From assembly GCF_001280125.1 (NCBI RefSeq), contig NZ_LGEG01000219.1:1-64000 (forward strand): a DNA stretch of 64,000 nt, given 5' to 3'. The notes beneath the pieces were generated by a model. That model saw only the letters and a list, made by a program, of their open reading frames with translations. It did no database searches and had not been told where the DNA came from. Source of the stretch: Streptomyces sp. NRRL F-6492. GTDB lineage: Bacteria; Actinomycetota; Actinomycetes; Streptomycetales; Streptomycetaceae. Positions 16,336-26,622 of the stretch are shown here, one piece after another (the first letter of the stretch is position 1; each line of letters begins with the position of its first letter). A program made the position numbers and the translations under genes.

Positions 16336-18828
16336 TCACCGCAGCGCCGTCTCCAGCGTCCGCGCCAGGTCCACCGCCTCCTCCGGCGGCAGCAGGGAGC
16401 CGTCCGGACGGGTCACGTACAGGGTGTCGACGGCGTTGGCGCCCAGGGTGGAGACGTGCGCGCTCCTGACCCGTACCGCCGCTCCCTCCAGGGCGCGGCC
16501 GATGCGGTGGAGGAGGCCGGGGGCGTCCTGGGCGCGGACCTCGATGACGGTGGCGAGGCGGGAGTCGGCGGCGGCGACGGTGACGCGGGGCGGCGGGGCG
16601 GTGAGGCCCCTGCGCCGGGGATAGGCGGCCTCGCGTTCGGCGAGGCGGGCGGGGATGTCGAGGGAGCCGTCGAGGGCGCGGACGAGGTCGGCGCGGAGCC
16701 GGGCGGCCTCGGGCAGGGAGCCGTACTCGGCGGCGACGCGCCAGTCGAGGACGAGGACGGAGCCGGAGCCGGGTCCGGTGGGGAGGTCGACGGCCCGCAG
16801 GTCGGCGGCGCGGACGGTGAGGCGGTGCAGGGCGAGGACGCCGGCGACGGCGGGCAGGACGCCGGGCTGGTCGGGCAGGGCGATGACGAGTTCGACGCCG
16901 ACGGGCTCGGGGGCCGTGTCGGCCGGGCCGGCCTCGTCGGCCTCGTCGGCCTTCTCCTGTCGCTCGGCCTGGGTGTGGAGGGCGAGGACGGGTTCGCCGG
17001 TGCGCAGGGCCTCCATGGCGAGGCGTTCCTGTTCGGCGCTGGGGGCGGCGGCCTCGGGGTCGGGCAGGGGTTCGCCCGCGAGGACGCCCGCGACCCGTTT
17101 GACCAGGTCGGCGACCAACGAGGCGCGCCAGGAGGACCAGGCGGCGGGGCCGGTGGCGAGGGCGTCGGCCTCGGTGAGGGCGTGCAGGAGCTCCAGGGTG
17201 CCGAGGGTGCCGACGGCGGTGGCGACGGCCTGGACGGTGGCGGGGTCGTCGAGGTCGCGCCGGGTGGCGGTCTCGACGAGGAGCAGGTGGTGGCGGACGG
17301 CGGTGGCGACGACGGCGGTGTCGGTGCGGTCGAAGCCGACGCGGGCGGCGAGGTCGCGGGCGATGGTCTCGCCGGCGACGGAGTGGTCGCCGGGCCAGCC
17401 CTTGCCGATGTCGTGGAGGAGGGCGGCGACGAGGAGGAGGTCGGGGCGGCCGACGCGGCGGGTGAGCGAGGCGGCGCGGACGGCGGTCTCGACGAGGTGG
17501 CGGTCGACGGTCCAGGTGTGGACGGGGTTGCGCTGGGGACGGCAGCGGACGCGTTCCCAGTCGGGGAGCAGCCGGGTGACGATCCCCTCGGCCTCCAGGG
17601 CCTCCCAGACGGGGACGGTGGCCTCTCCGGCGCCGAGGAGGGTGACGAGTTCCTCGCGCGCCTCGGCGGGCCAGGGCACGGGGAGGGGTTTGGCGGTGGC
17701 GGCGAGCCGGCGTACGGCGTGCGGGGAGAGCGGCAGGCCGGACTGGGCGGCCGCGGCGGCGGCCCGCAGGGGCAGGACGGGATCGCGCTCGGGTTTGGCG
17801 GTGCGGGCGAGGACGACCTCGCCGTCCATCTCGACGACGCCCTCGGCCAGCGGGGTGCGCTCGACGGGGGGCTTGCCGCCGGAGCGGCCGCCTCCGGACC
17901 GGCCGCCGAGGAGGGACCGGAGGCGGGGGCGGGCCGAGCGGGCCTTGAGGACGCGGTTGACCTCGCGCCAGGTGACGTCGGTGGCGTACGAGATGGTCCG
18001 GGCGGCCTCGTACACCTCGCGGAGCAGGGTGTCGGCGTCGAGGAGGCCGAGTTCGGCGGCGACGGCGTCCTGTTCCTGGAGGGCGAGCCGGTCGGTGGCG
18101 CGGCCGGTGACCAGGTGGAGGGCGTCGCGGGTGTCGAGGAGGCGGCGGCGGGCGCGGTCGAGGCCTTCGCGGGGGGCGTCGGCGAGCCAGGAGGCGGCGA
18201 CGGCGCGGAGGGCCTGGGCGTCGCGCAGGCCGCCGCGGGCCTCCTTGAGGTCGGGTTCGAGGAGGAACTGGAGCTCGCCCATGCGTTCGGCGCGCTCGCG
18301 GCAGAGTTCGTCGAGTTCGGGGAGGCGCTTGGGCGCCTGGTTGCGCCAGTCGGCGAGGACGGTGGTGCGCAGGGCGGCGACGAGTCCGGCGTCTCCGGCG
18401 AGGGGCCGGGCGTCGAGGAGGCCGAGGTGGACCTTGAGGTCCTCGGCGGCGGTGGCGCGGGCCTCGGCGGGGGTGCGGACGGAGTGGTCGAGGGCGAGGC
18501 CGAGGTCCCAGACGGGGTACCAGATCCGGTCGGCGAGGGCGGCGATCGCGGCCTTGTCGGCGGTGCCGTCGTGGAGCAGGACGAGGTCGAGGTCGCTGCG
18601 GGGGGAGAGTTCGGAGCGGCCGTAGCCGCCGACGGCGACGAGGGCGGTGCCGCGGGGCGGCGCGGCGGCGGCGAAGAGGCCGGCCAGCCAGTCGTCGGTG
18701 AGCCGGGCGAGGGCGGTACGGCGCGGCGGCCCGGACCGCTCCTTCTCGTGGAGGAGGAGCAGCCGGGCCGCCGCGTAACCGCCGGGTCCCGAATCTTCGT
18801 TCTGTGCGCTGACTTCGAGGCTCGTCAC
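16336..18828 (-). CDS. glnD: PII nucleotidyltransferase GlnD
   Basis: Bifunctional enzyme that modifies the PII protein GlnK; in Streptomyces it adenylylates GlnK Tyr51 rather than uridylylating it. The 830-residue protein has the nucleotidyltransferase motif GGYGRSELSPRSDLDLVLL near residues 65-85, an HD domain (VHTWTVDRHLVETAVRA ... LLVAALLHDIGKG), and two C-terminal ACT domains (LVIALPDQPGVLPAVAG and VIEVRAQDAPGLLHRIG). I choose GTG at 18828, preceded by GAGGAG; GTG at 18843 is an alternative directly after glnK. It is the last gene of amtB-glnK-glnD. Confidence 0.95.
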   Translation of the reverse strand: MTSLEVSAQNEDSGPGGYAAARLLLLHEKERSGPPRRTALARLTDDWLAGLFAAAAPPRGTALVAVGGYGRSELSPRSDLDLVLLHDGTADKAAIAALADRIWYPVWDLGLALDHSVRTPAEARATAAEDLKVHLGLLDARPLAGDAGLVAALRTTVLADWRNQAPKRLPELDELCRERAERMGELQFLLEPDLKEARGGLRDAQALRAVAASWLADAPREGLDRARRRLLDTRDALHLVTGRATDRLALQEQDAVAAELGLLDADTLLREVYEAARTISYATDVTWREVNRVLKARSARPRLRSLLGGRSGGGRSGGKPPVERTPLAEGVVEMDGEVVLARTAKPERDPVLPLRAAAAAAQSGLPLSPHAVRRLAATAKPLPVPWPAEAREELVTLLGAGEATVPVWEALEAEGIVTRLLPDWERVRCRPQRNPVHTWTVDRHLVETAVRAASLTRRVGRPDLLLVAALLHDIGKGWPGDHSVAGETIARDLAARVGFDRTDTAVVATAVRHHLLLVETATRRDLDDPATVQAVATAVGTLGTLELLHALTEADALATGPAAWSSWRASLVADLVKRVAGVLAGEPLPDPEAAAPSAEQERLAMEALRTGEPVLALHTQAERQEKADEADEAGPADTAPEPVGVELVIALPDQPGVLPAVAGVLALHRLTVRAADLRAVDLPTGPGSGSVLVLDWRVAAEYGSLPEAARLRADLVRALDGSLDIPARLAEREAAYPRRRGLTAPPPRVTVAAADSRLATVIEVRAQDAPGLLHRIGRALEGAAVRVRSAHVSTLGANAVDTLYVTRPDGSLLPPEEAVDLARTLETALR

Positions 18829-18850
18829 CCGGCGGCTCCTCACGTGTTTC

Positions 18851-20608
<1,758 letters not shown>

Positions 20609-20635
20609 TTATGGGCCAGAGGTTCGCGCAGCGCG

Positions 20636-20673
20636 GTTTCCGGCGGTGCCGCTCGATGTTTCGGAGCCGTGAC
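20636..20673 (-). promoter_or_regulatory. Probable GlnR box 1 upstream of amtB
   Basis: Read toward amtB: GTCAC-n6-GAAAC-n6-CGGCA-n6-GAAAC, against the published Streptomyces GlnR pattern gTnAC-n6-GAAAC-n6-gTnAC-n6-GAAAC. Three of four half-sites match and all three spacings are exactly six. Confidence 0.7.
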
Positions 20674-20688
20674 GAAGGGGTGGGGCGT

Positions 20689-20727
20689 GTTACGTGACCG
20701 TGAACACGCGGGTCACGGGCAGGTAAC
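20689..20727 (-). promoter_or_regulatory. Probable GlnR box 2 (palindromic) upstream of amtB
   Basis: A nested palindrome: GTTAC and GTAAC at the ends, GTGACC and GGTCAC inside, with n6 spacings between outer and inner half-sites and seven bases in the centre. It lies just upstream of box 1; two adjacent GlnR sites are described before amtB in S. coelicolor. Confidence 0.6.
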
Positions 20728-20871
20728 GGCGTACTCTCCGCGCGTACGGCGCCCGGCGGGCGCCCGGTGGGGGGCGGGGGACGCGAACCGGCCGCGCCGG
20801 CGTCCGTGTGTCCTTGCGGCGGGGGAGCCGAGTCGGGCAGTACGGGACGTCCGGCGCGGCCGGGGTCCGGG

Positions 20872-20889
20872 CGGGCCCTCGGGGGCCCG
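20872..20889 (-). terminator. Hairpin after nsdA
   Basis: CGGGCCC / GGGCCCG 7-bp stem with loop TCGG, nine bases beyond the nsdA stop; separates nsdA from amtB. Confidence 0.5.
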
Positions 20890-20897
20890 GGCGGGGG

Positions 20898-22373
20898 TCA
20901 GACGGCTTCGGCGGCCTCGGGGAGGAGCTGGGCGAGCCGGTCGGTGAGCTGGACGACCTCGGCGACGTCGCCGAAGCCGCGGGCGGCGTGGTCGACGGTC
21001 TTGCGGAGCCGGGTGTTGACCCGCTCGGAGCGGATGCTGCGGGCGACGCCGAGGGCCTTCTCGGCGAGGACGACGGACTGCTCGGGCTCGCGCTTGAGGA
21101 GGTGGACGGTGGCCAGTCCGATCAGGTTGAGGGCGTACGACCGCTGGTGGTCGGCGTCCTTCTCGAAGAGTTCGACGGCCCGCTCCATGAGGGGCTCGGC
21201 GAGCGAGGCGTACGTCGGGGAGCGGCCGGCGACGTAGGCGAGGTCGCGGTAGGAGTGGGAGTTCTCGCCGTTGAGCTCGGCCTCGGAGAAGAACCGGATC
21301 CAGTCGGGCTCGGGCTCGCCGTCGAGGCCGACGTCGGCGAAGGTGTCCTCGGCCATCCGGACGGCCCGCCTGCACTTGGAGGGCTGGCCCATGTTGGCGT
21401 AGGCGCGGGCCTCCATCGCATACAGCATGGCCTGGGTGCGTGCGGTGGCGCAGTCCCGGCTGCCGTACTGGGCGAGGTGGATGAGTTCGAGGGCGTCGTC
21501 GGGCCGGCCGAGGTGGATCATCTGACGGCTCATGGACGAGAGGATGTACGAGCCGAGGGGCTTGTCGCCGGCCTCCTTGGCGGCGTGCAGGGCGAGCACG
21601 AAGTACTTCTGGGCGGTGGGCTGGAGGCCGACGTCGTAGCTCATCCAGCCGGCGAGTTCGGCGAGTTCGGCGGCGCAGGTGAAGAGGCGCTTGGAGACGT
21701 CGGCGGGGTGGGGCTCCTGGAGGAGGTCGGTGACCTCGCGGAGCTGTCCGACGACGGCCTTGCGGCGCAGTCCGCCGCCGCACTGGGCGTCCCACTTGCG
21801 GAACATCGCGGTGGTGGACTCCAGGAGGTTGAGCTCCACCTCGGAGAGCCGCTGCGGGCGGCGGGCGTCGGCGAGGGGGGTGGGGCGCTCGGCCTCGCCC
21901 GTCGGGGTGGGGACGAGCCAGCGCTGCATCGGTTCGATGAGGGCGGGTCCCGCGGCGAGGGAGAGGGAGGAGCCGAGGAAGCCCCGGCGGGCGAGCATCA
22001 GGTCGCTGCGGGAGAACTCGCTGAGCAGGGCGACCGTCTGGGGACCGGCCCAGGGGAGGTCGACCCCGGAGACGGAGGGCGACTGGTGGGCGGCGCGCAG
22101 GCCGAGGTCCTCGACGGCGACGACGGATCCGAAGCGCTCGGAGAAGAGCTCGGACAGGATCCGCGGGATGGGCTCGCGGGGCTGCTCGCCGTCGAGCCAG
22201 CGGCGCACGCGCGAGGTGTCGGTGGAGATGTGGTGCGCGCCCATCTGGCGCGCCCTGCGGTTCACCTGGCGCGCCAGCTCGCCCTTGGACCAGCCGCTGC
22301 GCACGAACCACGAGCCCAACTGCTCGTTCGGGCGCTTGCCGGCAGTCGTACCGTCTGCGCCGTTGCCGCCCAC
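20898..22373 (-). CDS. nsdA: NsdA, TPR-type negative regulator of differentiation
   Basis: Homologue of NsdA of S. coelicolor, whose loss raises antibiotic production and speeds sporulation. The 491-residue protein starts MGGNGADGTTAGKRPNEQLG and has an N-terminal helix-turn-helix-like region (GWSKGELARQVNRRARQMGA ... TSRVRRWLDGEQPREPIP) followed by TPR-type helical repeats from about residue 190 onward (for example PTAQKYFVLALHAAKEAGD and RPDDALELIHLAQYG). GTG at 22373 follows GGGGG and agrees with the known N-terminus; a longer frame to 22436 exists. A candidate -10 TAGGGT is at 22536-22541. Confidence 0.9.
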   Translation of the reverse strand: MGGNGADGTTAGKRPNEQLGSWFVRSGWSKGELARQVNRRARQMGAHHISTDTSRVRRWLDGEQPREPIPRILSELFSERFGSVVAVEDLGLRAAHQSPSVSGVDLPWAGPQTVALLSEFSRSDLMLARRGFLGSSLSLAAGPALIEPMQRWLVPTPTGEAERPTPLADARRPQRLSEVELNLLESTTAMFRKWDAQCGGGLRRKAVVGQLREVTDLLQEPHPADVSKRLFTCAAELAELAGWMSYDVGLQPTAQKYFVLALHAAKEAGDKPLGSYILSSMSRQMIHLGRPDDALELIHLAQYGSRDCATARTQAMLYAMEARAYANMGQPSKCRRAVRMAEDTFADVGLDGEPEPDWIRFFSEAELNGENSHSYRDLAYVAGRSPTYASLAEPLMERAVELFEKDADHQRSYALNLIGLATVHLLKREPEQSVVLAEKALGVARSIRSERVNTRLRKTVDHAARGFGDVAEVVQLTDRLAQLLPEAAEAV

Positions 22374-22798
22374 TGGAACGCCCCCATCCACCTGATTGCC
22401 TGTCGTGCGAACCCTTAACAGAATGCCGTCTCTCACGGCGTCCGTCCGGCGTTCGCCCTCCTTCGAACTGGAAACCGGGTTGCCACCGGCATACCCACGC
22501 GTGCAGTGCGTCCCACGGTTCGAGTACCGAAAGTAACCCTACGATCACCTCTCTACGAGGGGGATTCAAGAAACGCCACCATTCGCCACCCCTTCGAATG
22601 AACCCGCTCCCCGTGGAACGCGCTTCACTTGACATGCGACGAACCGGAGTCGGCGGACGGATGCGCGAAGAGGCGCGCGCCCCGGCCCGCACCACCCTTC
22701 GCACGACCGTGCGCCACCCTCGGCGACGCAGCGTGACGGCGGGTGACGGCGGTGCTCCCGGTCGTAACCACCGGCGCGCTCGACCCGTTGGAGGGGAC
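22374..22798 (+). other. Divergent intergenic region between nsdA and the primase-like gene
   Basis: 425 bases, less GC-rich than the genes on either side. It contains the nsdA leader with a candidate -10 (minus-strand TAGGGT at 22536-22541) and an isolated TTGACA at 22629-22634 on the plus strand with no matching -10 at 16-18 bases. No family-like reading frame is seen. Confidence 0.45.
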
Positions 22799-23452
22799 AT
22801 GGGTTTCACGATCGGCGGCATTCGTGAGATGCGGTCCGGCGCACGCCGCCGCGTACGCGCCACGGAGTGCACAGCGGTGGCGGAGTACACGGGGCTGTGG
22901 GGCTGGGACGTGGTCCCCGGCGCGCGGGCCGTCTCCGGTCGGTGCTCCTGCGGCGATCCGGTGTGCGCGACCCCCGGGGCGCACCCGCTCTCCTTCGCGG
23001 AGCCGGTCCCGGCGGGCGCCGGGCTCGACGACGCCGCCAAGGCCTGGTCGGAGCACCCGGGCGCGGCGCTGCTCCTCCCGGTGGGCCGGGCCTTCGACGT
23101 GATCGAGGTGGCGGAGGCGGCGGGCCGGCGGGCCCTGGTCCGCCTGGAGCGCATGGGCCTTCCGCTCGGCCCGGTGTGCGCGACGCCGACCGGCCGGGCG
23201 CGGTTCTTCGTGGCGCCGGGCGCGGCGGCCGAACTGCCGCGGCTGCTGTACCGGATGGGCTGGGACGACGCCGGTCTGGACCTGCACTGCCTGGGCCCCG
23301 GCTCGTACGTCACCGCTCCCCCGTCGGATCTGGGCGGCCTCGGGCCGGTGCGCTGGCTGCGGCCCCCGACCCTGGACACGGCGGGCGCGCCGCCGCAGGC
23401 GCGGCTGCTGCTCGGCACCCTGGCGTACATCTGCCACCGCACGCACTTCTGA
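22799..23452 (+). CDS. Bifunctional DNA primase/polymerase (Prim-Pol) N-terminal domain protein
   Basis: Small protein of 217 residues resembling the Prim-Pol domain family (PF09250) found in archaeo-eukaryotic primases of plasmids and in a conserved stand-alone Streptomyces protein. It has a zinc-binding-like cluster GRCSCGDPVCATPGAHP (about 47-63), then FDVIEVAEAAG, GPVCATPTGRARFFVAPG and LGPGSYVTAPPSDLGG. No helicase domain follows, so it is the domain alone. ATG at 22799 has GGAGGGG immediately upstream; longer frames are rejected. Whether it has primase activity is unknown. It faces ftsY, with a shared terminator between them. Confidence 0.78.
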   Translation: MGFTIGGIREMRSGARRRVRATECTAVAEYTGLWGWDVVPGARAVSGRCSCGDPVCATPGAHPLSFAEPVPAGAGLDDAAKAWSEHPGAALLLPVGRAFDVIEVAEAAGRRALVRLERMGLPLGPVCATPTGRARFFVAPGAAAELPRLLYRMGWDDAGLDLHCLGPGSYVTAPPSDLGGLGPVRWLRPPTLDTAGAPPQARLLLGTLAYICHRTHF

Positions 23453-23502
23453 CGTCCGGGACGCGTCTCTGGCGTCCGGGACAGCACTTCTGGCGTCCGT
23501 AC
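23443..23502. repeat. Three imperfect 20-base units over the primase-like stop codon
   Basis: Units at 23443-23462, 23463-23482 and 23484-23502 share (T)GxCGTCCG; the first contains the TGA stop, and the other two read TGG at that point. Confidence 0.65.
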
Positions 23503-23506
23503 GGGA

Positions 23507-23539
23507 AAGGGCCCCCGCCGGGAATCGGCGGGGGCCCTT
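23507..23539. terminator. Bidirectional terminator, primase-like gene / ftsY
   Basis: Perfect 14-bp stem AAGGGCCCCCGCCG / CGGCGGGGGCCCTT with loop GGAAT between two convergent genes. Confidence 0.8.
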
Positions 23540-23560
23540 CACGCGTGCGCGTGGACGCGG

Positions 23561-24787
23561 TCAGTCGCCGATCAGGGCGTCGACGAAGGCGCCCGGCTCG
23601 AAGGGGGCCAGGTCGTCCGGGCCCTCGCCCAGGCCGATGAGCTTGACCGGGACGCCCAGCTCGCGCTGGACGGCGACGACGATGCCGCCCTTGGCGGTGC
23701 CGTCGAGCTTGGTCAGGACGATGCCGGTGATGTCGACGACCTCGGCGAAGACGCGGGCCTGGATCAGGCCGTTCTGGCCGGTGGTGGCGTCGAGGACGAG
23801 GAGGATCTCGTCGAGCGGGCCGTGCTTCTCGACGACGCGCTTGACCTTGCCGAGCTCGTCCATGAGGCCGGTCTTGGTGTGGAGGCGGCCGGCGGTGTCG
23901 ATGAGGACGACGTCGGCGCCCTCCGCGATGCCCTCCTTGACCGCGTCGAAGGCGATGGACGCCGGGTCGCCGCCCTCCGGGCCGCGGACGGTGCGGGCGC
24001 CGACGCGCTCGCCCCAGGTCTGGAGCTGGTCGGCGGCGGCGGCGCGGAAGGTGTCGGCGGCGCCGAGGACGACGGACTTGCCGTCGGCGACGAGGACGCG
24101 GGCCAGCTTGCCGGTGGTGGTGGTCTTGCCGGTGCCGTTGACGCCGACGACCATGACGACGCCGGGGACGTCGGCGGGGCTGTCGGTCTTCACCGTGCGG
24201 TCGAGGTCGGGACCGAGGAGGGTGATCAGCTCCTCGCGCAGGAGGCCGCGCAGCTCGTCGGGGGTGCGGGTGCCGAGCACCCGTACGCGCTCGCGCAGCC
24301 GCTCGACGAGTTCCTGGGTCGGGGCGACGCCGACGTCGGCGGTCAGGAGGGTCTCCTCGATCTCCTCCCAGGTGTCCTCGTCGAGGTGCTCGCGGGAGAG
24401 GAGCGTGAGCAGCCCCTTGCCGAGCGAGTTCTGGGAGCGGGCGAGGCGGGCCCGGAGCCGTACGAGACGGCCGGCGGTGGGTTCGGGAACCTCGATCACG
24501 GGGGCCGGGGGCTCGGCGACGACCGGGTCCTCGACGGCGGTCGGCGTCCCGGTGGCCTCCTCGGCCGTGGGGAGTTCGACCTCCTCGACCGTGCGGCGTG
24601 GTTCTTCCCGCGGTGTCTCCGCCTCCTCGCCGACGCGCGGCTCGGCGGGCGGAGCGGTGATGGTCGGCGGGGTGGACGGCGGCTCGGCCGGGGGCAGCTG
24701 CTTCTTCTTGCGGCCGCTGACCACGAGCCCGCTCGTCACGGCGACCGCGACGACCAGAGCGATGACTACAGCAAGGATGAGTTCCAT
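23561..24787 (-). CDS. ftsY: Signal recognition particle receptor FtsY
   Basis: Membrane-associated GTPase that receives the Ffh-ribosome complex at the translocon. The 408-residue protein has an N-terminal hydrophobic segment (about 2-24), which makes it an anchored type as in other actinobacteria, a Pro/Glu-rich acidic linker (30-105), then the N and G domains with G1 GVNGTGKT (215-222), AADTFRAAA, LIDTAGR and TKLDGTAKGG, ending EPGAFVDALIGD. ATG at 24787. It is preceded 175 bases upstream by the end of glcP and ends at a bidirectional terminator. Confidence 0.97.
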   Translation of the reverse strand: MELILAVVIALVVAVAVTSGLVVSGRKKKQLPPAEPPSTPPTITAPPAEPRVGEEAETPREEPRRTVEEVELPTAEEATGTPTAVEDPVVAEPPAPVIEVPEPTAGRLVRLRARLARSQNSLGKGLLTLLSREHLDEDTWEEIEETLLTADVGVAPTQELVERLRERVRVLGTRTPDELRGLLREELITLLGPDLDRTVKTDSPADVPGVVMVVGVNGTGKTTTTGKLARVLVADGKSVVLGAADTFRAAAADQLQTWGERVGARTVRGPEGGDPASIAFDAVKEGIAEGADVVLIDTAGRLHTKTGLMDELGKVKRVVEKHGPLDEILLVLDATTGQNGLIQARVFAEVVDITGIVLTKLDGTAKGGIVVAVQRELGVPVKLIGLGEGPDDLAPFEPGAFVDALIGD

Positions 24788-24891
24788 AACGGGTCCAGTA
24801 TGGCGTCCCCCCGCCCGCGCCCCCCGTACTCCCCGTGGGGCACGCCCCCGTGTACGGGCCGGTCCGCCGTTCGGCGGTGCCGCGCACGGGA

Positions 24892-24931
24892 ACCGCCCCG
24901 GTCCGGGGCGCGGGCCTCGGTCCGGGGCGGT
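24892..24931 (-). terminator. Probable terminator after glcP
   Basis: ACCGCCCCGG / CCGGGGCGGT 10-bp stem around a 20-base loop; an alternative shorter stem CGCCCC / GGGGCG with loop GGTCC can form. It lies 30 bases beyond the glcP stop. Confidence 0.55.
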
Positions 24932-24962
24932 CCTTCGTGGGTGAGGAGAGTGGCAGCGGGGA

Positions 24963-26396
24963 TCAGCCCATCTCCTCCAACGCCTTGCCCTTGGTCTCCT
25001 TGACGTACCGGAGCACGAAGGGGATCGAGAGCACGGCGAAGACCGTGTAGATGACGTAGGTGCCGGAGAGGTTCCAGTCCGCGAGGGACGGGAAGCTGGC
25101 GGTGATGGCCCAGTTGGCGATCCACTGGGCGGAGGCGGCGACGCCGAGCGCGGCGGCGCGGATCCGGTTGGGGAACATCTCGCCGAGGAAGACCCAGACC
25201 ACCACGCCCCACGAGAGGGCGAAGAAGAGCACGAAGACGTGGGCGGCGACGAGGGCGACGACGCCCTGGGTCTCGGGCAGCTTGCCGTCGACGAGGTCGG
25301 CGGAGAAGGCCCAGGCCTCGAAGGCGAGGGCGATCGCCATGCCGACGGAGCCGACGAGGGCGAGCGGCCTGCGGCCGACCCGGTCGACCAGGACCATCGC
25401 GATCACGGTGCCGATGATGTTGATGATCGACGTGGTGAACGAGTAGAAGAACGAGCTGGACGGGTCGATGCCGACGGACTGCCAGAGGGTCGCGGAGTAG
25501 TAGAAGGCGACGTTGATGCCGACGAGTTGCTGGAAGACCGAGAGGCCGATGCCGACCCAGACGATGGGCAGCAGCTTGAAGCGGCTGCCGGTGACGAACA
25601 GGTCCCAGAAGGTCGACTTGTGTTCGCGGCGCATGGCCTGCTGGATCTCGCTCACCCGGTGGTCCAGGTGCACGCCCTTGCCCTCGACCTCGGCGAGGAC
25701 CTCCTTGGCCTTGTCGATCTTGCCGACGGAGATCAGGAAGCGGGGGGACTCGGGGATCGCGAAGGAGAGCAGGCCGTAGAGGAGGGCGGGGACGACCATC
25801 ACGCCGAGCATCCACTGCCAGGCCTCCAGGCCGCCGATCTTGCCGCGCTGGTCGCCGTCGGCGAGCTGGAGGATGCCGTAGTTGACCAGCTGGGAGATGG
25901 CGATGCCGACGACGATGGCGGCCTGCTGGAAGGAGCCGAGCCGGCCGCGGTAGGCGGCGGGGGCGACCTCGGCGATGTAGGCGGGGCCGATGACGGAGGC
26001 CATGCCGATGGCGAAGCCGCCGATGATCCGCCAGAAGGCGAGGTCCCAGAGGGCGAAGGGCAGTGCCGAGCCGACGGCGCTGACGGTGAAGAGGACGGCG
26101 GCGATCCGCATGCAGCGGATGCGGCCGATGCGGTCGGCGATCCGGCCCGCGGTGGCGGCGCCGATGGCGCAGCCGATCAGGGCGATGGCGATGACCTGCG
26201 CGAGGGTGCCGGAGCCGATGTCGTACCGGTCGCGGATCGCCTCGACAGCGCCGTTGATGACGGAGCTGTCGTAGCCGAAGAGGAAGCCGCCCATCGCGGC
26301 GGAGGCCGTGATGAAGATGACGTGACCGAGGTGGTCCGGGTGGGCGGCGCGGCCTTCTGAGGGGGGCGGCGGGGACGCCGACTCAGTGCTGGTCAC
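24963..26396 (-). CDS. glcP: Glucose permease GlcP (MFS sugar/proton symporter)
   Basis: Twelve-segment major facilitator sugar transporter. In S. coelicolor the protein at this position is the main glucose permease. Sugar-transporter signatures are present: GFLFGYDSSVINGA in the first membrane segment, GRIADRIGR, AEVAPAAYRGRLGS, PESPRFL, QQLVGINVAFYYS, DRVGRRPLAL, and KETKGKALEEMG at the end. The length, 477 residues, is normal. GTG at 26396 follows AGGAG. The upstream region holds a promoter-like sequence and an 11-bp inverted repeat, consistent with an individually regulated gene. Substrate preference is inferred from synteny and similarity only. Confidence 0.88.
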   Translation of the reverse strand: MTSTESASPPPPSEGRAAHPDHLGHVIFITASAAMGGFLFGYDSSVINGAVEAIRDRYDIGSGTLAQVIAIALIGCAIGAATAGRIADRIGRIRCMRIAAVLFTVSAVGSALPFALWDLAFWRIIGGFAIGMASVIGPAYIAEVAPAAYRGRLGSFQQAAIVVGIAISQLVNYGILQLADGDQRGKIGGLEAWQWMLGVMVVPALLYGLLSFAIPESPRFLISVGKIDKAKEVLAEVEGKGVHLDHRVSEIQQAMRREHKSTFWDLFVTGSRFKLLPIVWVGIGLSVFQQLVGINVAFYYSATLWQSVGIDPSSSFFYSFTTSIINIIGTVIAMVLVDRVGRRPLALVGSVGMAIALAFEAWAFSADLVDGKLPETQGVVALVAAHVFVLFFALSWGVVVWVFLGEMFPNRIRAAALGVAASAQWIANWAITASFPSLADWNLSGTYVIYTVFAVLSIPFVLRYVKETKGKALEEMG

Positions 26397-26445
26397 ATGG
26401 ACTCCTGGATGCTCCGGCAGCGTTGTCGGGGCGTGGGGGGCGAGC

Positions 26446-26488
26446 CCTTCAAGTGGCGCACAACTTCACGCCGCCCACCACTTGAAGG
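26446..26488 (-). promoter_or_regulatory. 11-bp inverted repeat upstream of glcP
   Basis: CCTTCAAGTGG at 26446-26456 and its exact complement CCACTTGAAGG at 26478-26488, 21 bases apart. Further TTCAAG/CTTGAA hexamers occur at 26516 and 26586. It could be an operator or a stem in the glcP leader. Confidence 0.5.
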
Positions 26489-26505
26489 TAAAAGTAACGT
26501 TGCAG

Positions 26506-26533
26506 AGACTATGCGTTCAAGTTTCGAAGTCAA
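26506..26533 (-). promoter_or_regulatory. Candidate glcP promoter
   Basis: On the minus strand TTGACT (26528-26533), 16 bases, TAGTCT (26506-26511), in a markedly AT-rich stretch 110 bases upstream of the glcP start. It resembles the HrdB -35/-10 pattern. Confidence 0.5.
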
Positions 26534-26622
26534 GGGTTCCCCTCCTGTGAATTTGAGAGCAGGGCCATACCCTTTAAGTTCAACTCTTGAAGGCGACTCG
26601 AAGATGGTCAGGACTGAAGTCG

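Noticed and set aside
22629..22634. TTGACA as a primase-like gene promoter
   Set aside because: No -10-like sequence at 16-18 bases.
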